Assembly: GCA_003246505.1 (NCBI GenBank)
Contig: QKAI01000108.1
Location: 1-5,633 of the forward strand
DNA from: Spirochaetaceae bacterium
GTDB taxonomy: Bacteria > Spirochaetota > Spirochaetia > DSM-2461
Reading direction: 5' to 3'
DNA length: 5,633 bases
This document shows positions 1 to 5,633 of this stretch, piece after piece. Below the pieces are notes generated by a model, which was not told where the DNA came from, made no database searches, and saw only the letters and a list, made by a program, of their open reading frames with translations. Every line of letters starts with the position of its first letter. The stretch's first letter is position 1. The position numbers and the translations under genes are program-made.

Positions 1-1740
1 AAGAAAGGACTGATCCCGATGGAGGAGTTTTACGACAGGGATTTTCTAGGAAAAAGAGGTACGCCCTTTCTTTATCCTGACTGGCAGGGCCCCCGCACAC
101 TGCGGGACGATTCCCTTATCAATCCGGATGACGGGAAGAAAGTGCTCACCGTCGTCAGGCCGCTGGGCCAAGTCAGCATCTACAGCACCACCTTCATAAT
201 GGTCAATATTCCCTGGAACTATATCGAAGACGTGATCGGTGAACTTGGCTTCCTGGAGGGAACGGATCTCTATTTTTACAGGGAGGGGGAATCCCCCATC
301 CCTCTCAGGGCGGGGGCCATTCCCCAGCCGGACGATTGGGAAACTCTTTCGGTAGGGAAATCCCTTAGGGGTGACGGACAATACCTGGCCACGTCCTGGG
401 AAACCCCGACGGGGTGGCAGTTCATAAGCCTTATCCCGGAAGAGCTGATTCTCCATGGTATACGCCGGTTCCTGAGGTTTACCCTGATGATATCATCGGG
501 CGTCCTCGCACTGGGACTTCTTACGTCCTTCTTCCTCTCGAGTCGCCTGCAGGAACCCATTTCCCGCATGTTCCGGCAGCTGAACGGGGAACAGGGGGTA
601 AAGAACGAGCTCGCCTATGTCAACGGCTTCATCCTCAACAGGCTTTTTGTCAATCCCGAATTCGGGCGGGAGACGGAAAAGGACATAAACCCTATTGATC
701 TCTCTTCCCCCTATCGGGTTATGCTTCTCTCTTTTCCTTCGGGAGATACAAACTGCTGGAACAGATCGGAAAAATTTCTGAACTCCCTGCTGAAAGATAA
801 AAAGACCAGGGGGCTCATGGCGCCTTCCCACAGGGAAAGGGAAATCATCCTTCTGATCAACGCCCCCTATGATGACAGTGAGTTCTCTGAGTTTATAGAG
901 AAGAAACTTGCCGCGGGTCTGACTGTGGGGATCAGCCAGATGTTCACGGGAACGGGCCGTGTACCTCTGGCCTACGACCAGGCCGGCAGAGCTCTCACAA
1001 GGAGCGTCAGTAACGACCGGAAAAGAATATTCCTGTTCGACAATCAGGAAATGGGGGAGGAACAGCTTCCCGCTACGGTCAGTTTCAAATCGGAGAGCCG
1101 CATCAAGGAGCTCTTCCGTTCCGATAGGAGCGCCGAACTTTCCGAATTCATAGACGGGGAGATAAAGAGGGCCCTGATGAATAATTCCGATTCTCCGGTT
1201 ATTATCCGGTTCGTCTTTTTTCAGATAATGAGGATACTCCTGGAGTGCTTCCGCGAAAGAGGAGGCAGAGCGAAGGATTTGGAAGACGGGGACTGGGATA
1301 TGTTGGATATGGTATACGAGCCGATGACAACGGAGGCGTTGAGGGAGAAACTCAACAAGCTCATGGGGCATCTGCTGAAAGGCCTCCCCCGGGAGTTGGA
1401 TATCAGGGAAATAGTTACCTTGAAGACGGAAAAATACATCCGGGACAATATTTCGGGAGACCTTTCCATAGAAACCATAGCGGATAACGTTTTCGTCAGC
1501 CGGTCCCATCTATCCAAACTCTTTTCCGAAGGGACCGGGATAACCCTGAAGGATTTCATCGACAGAATCCGGCTGGAGAAGGCCAAGGAGCTGCTGATGC
1601 GGGGCGATGTCCGCATCCAGGAAGTCGGACGCGCCGTAGGATACGACAACGCCCAGTCCTTTATTCGCCTCTTCAAAAAAAAGGAAGGCTTGACTCCCGG
1701 CGAATACCGGAAGCGCCTTCCCCTCAATAACAGCCTTTAG
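1..1740 (+). CDS. Membrane-bound AraC-family transcriptional regulator (5' partial)
   Basis: One-component regulator that probably senses an extracytoplasmic signal and controls transcription through a cytoplasmic AraC/XylS HTH. Residues are numbered from the ATG at 19. Residues 1-150 look like the membrane-proximal part of an extracellular dCache-like sensor (VLTVVRPLG, then FIMVNIPWNYIEDVI). One transmembrane helix follows at about 154-177. Residues about 231-342 resemble the GGDEF-like/PucR-type linker of YesN-like proteins (YRVMLLSF, LTVGIS, YDQAGRAL). The HTH pair covers about 468-568, with the usual SRSHLSKLF, VGRAVGYDNAQSFIRLFKK and TPGEYRK elements. The frame is open back to base 1, and relatives have about 750 residues with a first membrane helix, so the gene very likely starts upstream and the ATG at 19 is internal; an AAAGGA at 4-9 is probably chance. 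It converges on the transport operon with stops 3 bases apart. Its target is inferred only from proximity. Confidence 0.9.
   Translation, partial: KKGLIPMEEFYDRDFLGKRGTPFLYPDWQGPRTLRDDSLINPDDGKKVLTVVRPLGQVSIYSTTFIMVNIPWNYIEDVIGELGFLEGTDLYFYREGESPIPLRAGAIPQPDDWETLSVGKSLRGDGQYLATSWETPTGWQFISLIPEELILHGIRRFLRFTLMISSGVLALGLLTSFFLSSRLQEPISRMFRQLNGEQGVKNELAYVNGFILNRLFVNPEFGRETEKDINPIDLSSPYRVMLLSFPSGDTNCWNRSEKFLNSLLKDKKTRGLMAPSHREREIILLINAPYDDSEFSEFIEKKLAAGLTVGISQMFTGTGRVPLAYDQAGRALTRSVSNDRKRIFLFDNQEMGEEQLPATVSFKSESRIKELFRSDRSAELSEFIDGEIKRALMNNSDSPVIIRFVFFQIMRILLECFRERGGRAKDLEDGDWDMLDMVYEPMTTEALREKLNKLMGHLLKGLPRELDIREIVTLKTEKYIRDNISGDLSIETIADNVFVSRSHLSKLFSEGTGITLKDFIDRIRLEKAKELLMRGDVRIQEVGRAVGYDNAQSFIRLFKKKEGLTPGEYRKRLPLNNSL
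1675..1721 (-). terminator. Intrinsic terminator of the ABC operon, inside the regulator gene
   Basis: Read on the minus strand, GGAAGGC (1721-1715) pairs perfectly with GCCTTCC (1689-1683), followed at once by eight T (1682-1675). Inside, TTCCGG (1712-1707) pairs with CCGGGA (1700-1695), with one U-G wobble and a six-base loop; a small asymmetric internal loop separates the two stems. The structure starts 22 bases past the stop of the binding-protein gene, the normal distance for a rho-independent terminator. It lies wholly within codons 553-568 of the opposing regulator. On the plus strand the stem is preceded by the A8 and followed by CCTCAATAAC, so it should act only on the minus-strand transcript. 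Confidence 0.82.
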
Positions 1741-1743
1741 GAG

Positions 1744-3255
1744 TTAATTGCGGAAACTCAGGGATGTTCCCTTATTGCCATTGTAAACGGCCAACTGGGA
1801 TTGGCGGACGGCCTCCCCCCCTCTGCTCTTCCACTGGGTTACGTATTCGTTCCAGTCGTCGTCCAGGGAGAGATCCCCCATAATGAAACGGATGAAAGAC
1901 TCCTCGGTATATTTCTTAACCTCACCGTTGTACTGCTGATATTCCTTTGTCACTATCCCTTCGAAGGCTTCCGGGATCGTCCCCCACTCCTGGGCCTTGA
2001 TGACGTAAGGGGCCTTGCTCGGGTTCTGCTCGCAATACCAGGGCAGATTGATATCGGATCGGAAAACGGTCTGGTGCAGCACGTCCAGCCATTTTTCTTC
2101 GAAACACTTCTGACCTAATTCGGTCCTTACTTTGCCGTGATCCGTCTGAACCCAGTGCTCCCCCTCTTTTCCAAGGAAAGCCAGCCAGGTTCCCTCATCG
2201 GAAATCAGGTAATCGAGAAAATCGAGGATAGTATCCGCTTCCCTGGTTTTTTTGGAAATCACGGCGGTATAGCAGACAAGGTTCCGCTGCATCATGCCCG
2301 AATCACCCTTGGGGCCGGTCAGGGGTGGGACCATGGCCCATTCGGCTTCCGGGGCGATTTCCGGCATCTTCAAATTTACGGTAAGGACCTGGGGGACAAT
2401 TGACCACCACCCGTTGAATGTTCCTATTTTGCTCTGGACCAGCTTCTCCCGTCCCTGCGCCTGCTTCTGGATCAGAGCCTCCGGATCCAGGATTCCCTCC
2501 TCATAAAGGCGATGGATGAAGCGCATGGCGTCGCGATACTCGTCGGAAATATCGAAGGTCACGATTTCGTCCCCCTTGATGACATTGAATCCCGCCATTC
2601 CGCCGTAGGCACCGAATATATTCATGAAATTCATAAATCTTTCCGCGTACTCCGACCCCAGCCCGAAAGTATCGTCCTTACCGTTGCCGTCGGGATCGTC
2701 GAATGTGAGAGCCTTAAGCACGTCGTAATACTCATCCAGAGTTTCCGGGATGTCCAGGTTGAGGTTGTCCAGCCAGTCCTTCCGGATATTCGTGGTATAC
2801 TTGCCGGTATAGTTGGTACTGGGTATGCAGTAATTCTTCCCCCTGTAGGCGGTGAGATCCCATGCCCTGGGATCAACATGCTCCATGATGTTATCGTATT
2901 TTCCCACCCTGTCGGTAAGATCCAAGAAAACATCCTGGGTGACGTAATCGAAGATGTCGTAGTTTTCAAGACGCATGAGATCGGGCAGATCCCCCGAAGC
3001 GACAATAATGGGGATCTTCTGTTTTAACGTGTCACCGTCCAGCAATTCCATATTCAGGTGCATGTTGAATTTCTCTTCATATACCGCGACTATGGGATTG
3101 TCCTTCTTGACGATACGCCCCGCATCCAGGGACACGTAGGTTATTTCATGAACCTCCGATTGACCGGCGGCTTCCGCCTTGCCGTTGGCTCCGGCAAGTG
3201 CAGAAGCAAATGCCAGAAACGCAAATGAGAAAATGAATTTTCCCCTGTTCTTCAT
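1744..3255 (-). CDS. Extracellular solute-binding protein of a carbohydrate-type ABC importer (LplA/YtcQ-like)
   Basis: Periplasmic ligand-capturing subunit of the importer encoded by the two upstream permease genes. At 503 residues it matches the long LplA/YtcQ class rather than the roughly 400-residue MalE class. Residues 1-21 form a signal peptide (KNRGK n-region, hydrophobic FIFSFAFLAFASALA). Likely signal peptidase I cleavage is after ALA (21) or AGA (23). No cysteine occurs before residue 143, so it should be a soluble periplasmic protein, not a lipoprotein. An acidic DPDGNGKDDT loop at 187-196 resembles the EF-hand-like calcium loop seen in many relatives. The start is fixed by TAGGAGGAG (3270-3262) about 8 bases upstream and by the signal peptide. 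It is the last gene of the operon, 48 bases after permease 2, and ends 3 bases from the convergent regulator. Family assignment is firm; the substrate is unknown (oligosaccharide is the family expectation). Confidence 0.93.
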   Translation of the reverse strand: MKNRGKFIFSFAFLAFASALAGANGKAEAAGQSEVHEITYVSLDAGRIVKKDNPIVAVYEEKFNMHLNMELLDGDTLKQKIPIIVASGDLPDLMRLENYDIFDYVTQDVFLDLTDRVGKYDNIMEHVDPRAWDLTAYRGKNYCIPSTNYTGKYTTNIRKDWLDNLNLDIPETLDEYYDVLKALTFDDPDGNGKDDTFGLGSEYAERFMNFMNIFGAYGGMAGFNVIKGDEIVTFDISDEYRDAMRFIHRLYEEGILDPEALIQKQAQGREKLVQSKIGTFNGWWSIVPQVLTVNLKMPEIAPEAEWAMVPPLTGPKGDSGMMQRNLVCYTAVISKKTREADTILDFLDYLISDEGTWLAFLGKEGEHWVQTDHGKVRTELGQKCFEEKWLDVLHQTVFRSDINLPWYCEQNPSKAPYVIKAQEWGTIPEAFEGIVTKEYQQYNGEVKKYTEESFIRFIMGDLSLDDDWNEYVTQWKSRGGEAVRQSQLAVYNGNKGTSLSFRN

Positions 3256-3303
3256 AAAGAACTCCTCCTATATGATTTTATATGAATCCCCGGAATTGAG
3301 GAA
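3256..3303 (-). promoter_or_regulatory. Permease 2 to binding-protein intergenic spacer with strong ribosome binding site
   Basis: This 48-base gap carries the strong TAGGAGGAG site of the binding-protein gene and, just before it on the minus strand, two copies of TCATATA separated by AAA. No hairpin followed by a T run is visible, so the binding-protein gene should be read in the same transcript as the permeases. I see no good -35/-10 pair for a separate promoter. Confidence 0.5.
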
Positions 3304-4176
3304 TCAGCCTTTGACGGAACCCACCATCATTCCCTTGACGAAATACTTCTGAAGAAAAGGGTATACGGCCAGGATGGGGGCGACGGCGACGATGACCGTG
3401 GCCGACTTCAGAGTTTCCGTGGGGACAATCATCAAGTCGGACATGGCCATGTCGGCGGGATTGGAATACAGCTGCCTCACGATGACCTGAAGGGTGTATT
3501 TCGCGGAATCGCTGATATAAATTACGGCGGTGAAATAGGTATTCCAGTTCCGGACGGCGCAGAAAAGAGCGATTGTCGCCAGAACCGGTTTGGACAGGGG
3601 CAGTATTAGACGGAAGAAGATCAATCCGTCCCCCGCTCCGTCGATTCTCGCGGATTCCTCTATGCTGTCCGGGATCTGGGAGAAGAAATTCCGCATCACG
3701 AATATATAAAACGCGCTTGCCATTACCGGCAGGTAGAGGGCGGCCAGGTGGTTGAGCAGCCCGTAGGACCGGACGGCGATGTAGGTGGGAATGATCCCCC
3801 CGTTGAACAGCATGGTGATGAGGACGAAAAGGGTCATCCCTTTCCGATAGGGCAGATACTTCTTGGAAAGGGCGTAGGCCGCGAGGGAGGTCACCAGCAG
3901 GTCGATTGCCGTGCCGACGATTGTAATGAAGAGAGTATTGCCGTAGGCGTTAAGAATCGAAGGATGGCGGAACACCTGCTGATAAGCCTCCAGGCTGGGG
4001 TGTCTGGGATACAGTATGAGACTTCCCGACATGATCTGGGTGATGTCGGCGAGGGAGATATTCAGTATATAAAGGAGCGGGTACAGACACAGGAGTGAAC
4101 TGACGAATAGGACGCCGTATATGAGAAGATCCGCAGTGGTAAGGGGCACCCTTCTTTTTCCATTCAGGACAGCCAT
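3304..4176 (-). CDS. ABC importer permease 2, carbohydrate type (LplC/YtcP-like)
   Basis: Inner-membrane permease that pairs with the product of the preceding gene to form the channel. It has 290 residues, the usual length, with about six hydrophobic segments starting near residue 17. The EAA loop that docks to the ATPase is at about 173-193 (EESARIDGAGDG, then RLILPLSKP). The C-terminus, YFVKGMMVGSVKG, is characteristic of the LplC/YtcP group. The start ATG (4176-4174) overlaps the previous stop as TGATG, sharing one base, and has a strong GAGGGAGGAG site (4193-4184) seven bases upstream, inside the end of the preceding gene. This points to translational coupling and balanced production of the two permeases. 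It is followed after 48 bases by the binding-protein gene. Substrate is not deducible. Confidence 0.94.
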   Translation of the reverse strand: MAVLNGKRRVPLTTADLLIYGVLFVSSLLCLYPLLYILNISLADITQIMSGSLILYPRHPSLEAYQQVFRHPSILNAYGNTLFITIVGTAIDLLVTSLAAYALSKKYLPYRKGMTLFVLITMLFNGGIIPTYIAVRSYGLLNHLAALYLPVMASAFYIFVMRNFFSQIPDSIEESARIDGAGDGLIFFRLILPLSKPVLATIALFCAVRNWNTYFTAVIYISDSAKYTLQVIVRQLYSNPADMAMSDLMIVPTETLKSATVIVAVAPILAVYPFLQKYFVKGMMVGSVKG

Positions 4177-5087
4177 CAGTATACTCCTCCCTCTTCGTTA
4201 ATTTGCTTGGCTATATAGTTCGATGTCAGTACGAGACAGAGCGCGATAATAGAGTTGAAGAGCCCTATCGCGGCGGCGTAACTATAATTATTCGCCATGT
4301 TAAGACCTACCTGATATACGTAATACTGTATCGTTTCCCCGACACTTAGGACGGAATTGTTGATCATGGCGATGATCTGTTCAAAACCCTCCTCCAGCAA
4401 TTTCCCCATTCTCAGAATCAGCATGATGCTGACGACCGGAGCGATGGAAGGCAGAGTGATGCGGGTCATTTTCTGAAATCGTGAGGCCCCGTCCACGGTC
4501 GCGGCCTCATACATTTCCGGCGAAACCCCGGCGAGGGCGGCCATATAGATGATGGCTTCCCAGCCCGTTTCCTTCCAGATGGAAGAGATGACCAGTATCC
4601 CCCGGAAGTACTTCGGATCTGCTATGAAAAGGACGGGCTTGCCGCCCAAGGCCCTGATGATCGCATTAAGGAATCCCGATGTGGGTGACAGAAACGTATA
4701 GACCAGTCCGGCGGCGATAATCCAGGAAACGAAATGGGGCAGATAGCTGATTGTCTGAACGACTTTCTTATAATGCTTGTTCCTTACCTCATTAAGGAGA
4801 ATCGCGAAGACCACCGGCACGGGAAAGCCGAAAACCAGCTTTGCCAGGCTGATGATAAGCGTATTTCCCAGGGCCCGCCAAAAGTCGGGATTATGGAAAA
4901 ACCGTTGGAAATTATCCCATCCGACCCAGGCAGAACCCCATATCCCATCCATAAAGGTAAAATCCTTAAAGGCGATGACAATTCCTGCCATGGGGATATA
5001 GCGGAACAGGACAAGAGCGGCAGTTGCGGGTATAAACATCAGATAAAAAGTTCTGTACCGCTTCAGGTTGTAAAGAAGACTCGTCAT
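4176..5087 (-). CDS. ABC importer permease 1, carbohydrate type (LplB/YteP-like)
   Basis: Inner-membrane permease and first gene of the operon. It has 303 residues, normal for LplB/YteP. A short basic N-terminus (YNLKRYR) precedes a first membrane helix at about 14-38, and the family signature GWDNFQRFFHNPDFW is at 57-70. The EAA loop is at about 193-213 (YEAATVDGASRFQ, then RITLP), the site that contacts the ATPase. The ATG at 5087 is supported by GGAGGAAG (5098-5091), whose GGAGG core lies six bases upstream, and by the complete first helix. The partner permease starts on its last base. No ATPase gene lies in the window, so the importer presumably uses a shared MsmX/UgpC-type ATPase encoded elsewhere, as is known for Bacillus YtcQ/YteP/YtcP-type systems. 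Confidence 0.94.
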   Translation of the reverse strand: MTSLLYNLKRYRTFYLMFIPATAALVLFRYIPMAGIVIAFKDFTFMDGIWGSAWVGWDNFQRFFHNPDFWRALGNTLIISLAKLVFGFPVPVVFAILLNEVRNKHYKKVVQTISYLPHFVSWIIAAGLVYTFLSPTSGFLNAIIRALGGKPVLFIADPKYFRGILVISSIWKETGWEAIIYMAALAGVSPEMYEAATVDGASRFQKMTRITLPSIAPVVSIMLILRMGKLLEEGFEQIIAMINNSVLSVGETIQYYVYQVGLNMANNYSYAAAIGLFNSIIALCLVLTSNYIAKQINEEGGVY

Positions 5088-5148
5088 TCACTTCCTCCGT
5101 GACAACTTATTCAAGTAAGTCCAGTGTAGGAGCGGAAGGGGAAATGCA

Positions 5149-5178
5149 TCTATATTCAATTTGTCCAAGTATAGGCAA
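5149..5178 (-). promoter_or_regulatory. Candidate operon promoter, proximal
   Basis: On the minus strand TTGCCT (5178-5173) and TATAGA (5154-5149) are separated by 18 bases. Each matches the sigma-70 consensus at four of six positions. It would start RNA near 5142 and give a leader of about 55 bases before permease 1. The match is weak, and an overlapping TATACT (5173-5168) is an alternative -10 that lacks a -35. Confidence 0.22.
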
Positions 5179-5294
5179 AAGGGGGGAAGTACATCCTGGC
5201 TATGATTCTCATATTGTATGATTTTGAGCGATATATCTTTTTCATTGACATTTATTAGTAGTGAAGTTCATAGTTGCTTCTTCAATTACCATTT

Positions 5295-5325
5295 TTATCG
5301 ATAATTGTAACATTACATGTAACAT
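5295..5325. repeat. Cluster of two 10-bp palindromes and an 8-bp direct repeat, possible operator
   Basis: TTATCGATAA (5295-5304) and TTACATGTAA (5313-5322) are both perfect 10-base palindromes with centres 18 bases apart. TGTAACAT occurs twice, at 5306-5313 and 5318-5325, a 12-base period overlapping the second palindrome. Such packing in the upstream region of an operon is consistent with a regulator binding site, but short palindromes arise easily in AT-rich DNA and no known operator is recognised. Confidence 0.35.
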
Positions 5326-5426
5326 CATGTTTTCCGGTGGTATTCCGATGTCTCGATAGATGGATGAATGTCCATAAAATACCGTTATACAGTAATCTGA
5401 ATTGTCATGAATAAAACACCACATTG

Positions 5427-5457
5427 ATTGTATTCAGGGCTTTTGATTGTCTGTCAA
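5427..5457 (-). promoter_or_regulatory. Candidate operon promoter, distal
   Basis: On the minus strand a perfect TTGACA (5457-5452) is followed after 19 bases by TACAAT (5432-5427), five of six matches to the -10 consensus. The spacer is longer than the preferred 17. If used, it would leave an untranslated leader of more than 300 bases before permease 1, containing the palindrome cluster at 5295-5325. Confidence 0.22.
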
Positions 5458-5538
5458 ACTGTCTCGACTTACATTAACGCGCTAAATATCAAACATCATA
5501 GTTCTTAATAAATTAATGTGAGACAAAGAGATAGAATT

Positions 5539-5566
5539 AAAAAAAGCACCTCTCACGAGGTGCTTT
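5539..5566 (-). terminator. Intrinsic terminator behind the tRNA remnant
   Basis: On the minus strand AAAGCACCTC (5566-5557) and GAGGTGCTTT (5552-5543) form a perfect 10-base stem closed by a GTGA (GNRA-type) tetraloop, and the GC-rich part is followed by seven T (5545-5539). It begins two bases after the end of the tRNA remnant, the usual position of a tRNA gene terminator. It should also insulate the ABC operon from upstream transcription. On the plus strand only three T follow the GC core, so activity there should be weak. Confidence 0.88.
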
Positions 5567-5568
5567 CA

Positions 5569-5615
5569 TGGGCCCACAAGGACTTGAACCTGGGACATCT
5601 TGATTATGAGTCAAA
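5569..5615 (-). pseudogene. 3' fragment of a CAU tRNA (tRNA-Ile2 or elongator Met), probable attachment-site remnant
   Basis: Read on the minus strand, tRNA positions 27-73 are present: anticodon stem TTTGA/TCAAG around loop CTCATAA with anticodon CAU (5608-5606), a five-base variable loop, the T arm with GGTTCAAGTCC, the acceptor 3' strand TGGGCCC and discriminator A (5569). CCA is not encoded. GACTCATAATC resembles tRNA-Ile2, in which lysidine changes CAU decoding to AUA; elongator Met is the alternative. The T stem has a C-U mismatch at 50-64. The 17 bases upstream (5633-5617) do not form a D-arm and lack the G18-G19 pair, so the 5' half is missing at least where it should be. A full gene can be excluded on these bases, but the window ends here and what lies beyond is unseen. 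Confidence 0.72.
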
Positions 5616-5633
5616 CTAAGGATGGTCTTATAT

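Larger units (their letters stand above)
5101..5538. other. AT-rich non-coding region upstream of the ABC operon
   Basis: About 440 bases between the ribosome binding site of permease 1 and the upstream terminator hold no convincing gene. The only sizeable open frame, 60 codons on the minus strand (5424-5242), has no ribosome binding site and no recognisable protein features. The composition is clearly more AT-rich than the operon and the regulator gene. The region must contain the operon promoter, because the terminator at 5539-5566 should stop transcription arriving from upstream. It also holds a G6 run (5181-5186) and a short inverted repeat ACTTA/TAAGT (5105-5120) just before the ribosome binding site. 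Confidence 0.6.

Noticed and set aside
493..1509. 338-codon open frame on the minus strand under the regulator gene
   Set aside because: It is antisense to a clearly recognisable AraC-family protein, and its translation shows no family features; it is a shadow of the coding frame.
1760..1772. Hairpin AGGGA-TGT-TCCCT as terminator of the regulator gene
   Set aside because: Only five base pairs and followed by TATTGCC rather than a T run; it also lies in conserved coding sequence of the opposing gene.
2512..3027. 171-codon open frame on the plus strand under the binding-protein gene
   Set aside because: It is antisense to the conserved binding-protein sequence, with no ribosome binding site or recognisable product.
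5245..5274. TTGACA plus CATAGT as a plus-strand promoter
   Set aside because: No gene follows on the plus strand before the terminator and tRNA fragment, and the -10 matches at only four positions with an 18-base spacer.
5242..5424. 60-codon open frame on the minus strand in the upstream region
   Set aside because: No ribosome binding site before the start, composition follows the AT-rich non-coding DNA, and the product shows no signal, membrane or domain pattern.
5471..5519. Inverted repeat ACATTAA/TTAATGT as an insertion-sequence end or operator
   Set aside because: Seven AT-rich bases separated by more than 30; no transposase and no flanking target duplication visible, so chance is likely.
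1..5633. CRISPR array, transposase, integrase or defence genes
   Set aside because: No regularly spaced repeats and no protein of these types in any frame; the tRNA scar is the only sign of mobility.

Overview
The window holds one sugar-type ABC import operon on the minus strand, a membrane-bound AraC-family regulator on the plus strand that meets it tail to tail, and an AT-rich non-coding stretch ending in a tRNA remnant. The likely host is a diderm, probably a spirochaete of the Spirochaeta/Treponema type. This is inferred from the binding protein: its signal peptide ends in an Ala-Gly-Ala-Asn-Gly-Lys-Ala-Glu-Ala stretch with no lipobox cysteine, a style common in those genomes, and it implies a periplasm. 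The protein families themselves (LplA/LplB/LplC, also called YtcQ/YteP/YtcP) also occur in Paenibacillus-type Firmicutes, so the assignment is moderate.

Layout. Positions 1-1740 (+) hold the C-terminal 573+ residues of a one-component regulator: extracellular sensor part, one transmembrane helix, a cytoplasmic GGDEF-like/PucR-type linker and an AraC HTH pair; its N-terminus lies outside the window. Three bases later, reading the other way, the import operon ends. In transcription order (minus strand) it is permease 1 (LplB-like, 5087-4176), permease 2 (LplC-like, 4176-3304, start overlapping the previous stop as TGATG) and the solute-binding protein (3255-1744). A strong intrinsic terminator for this operon (stem-loop plus T8) lies inside the last codons of the convergent regulator gene.

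Positions 5088-5538 are AT-rich and hold no convincing gene. They contain weak promoter candidates and a cluster of small palindromes and repeats at 5295-5325. At 5539-5566 is a textbook intrinsic terminator on the minus strand, directly after the 3' part of a tRNA (anticodon CAU, anticodon arm to discriminator base, 5569-5615). The bases beyond the anticodon arm do not form a D-arm, so this looks like a tRNA fragment, as left at the edge of an element integrated into a tRNA gene.

How the parts work together (inference): the binding protein captures an oligosaccharide or similar solute in the periplasm and the two permeases form the channel. The ATPase is absent and must come from elsewhere, as is usual for this family (shared MsmX-type ATPase). 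The regulator is the natural candidate for controlling the operon by sensing an extracytoplasmic signal. The substrate cannot be told from the sequence. I found no clearly new biological system; the most notable points are the terminator hidden in the opposing gene and the tRNA scar.
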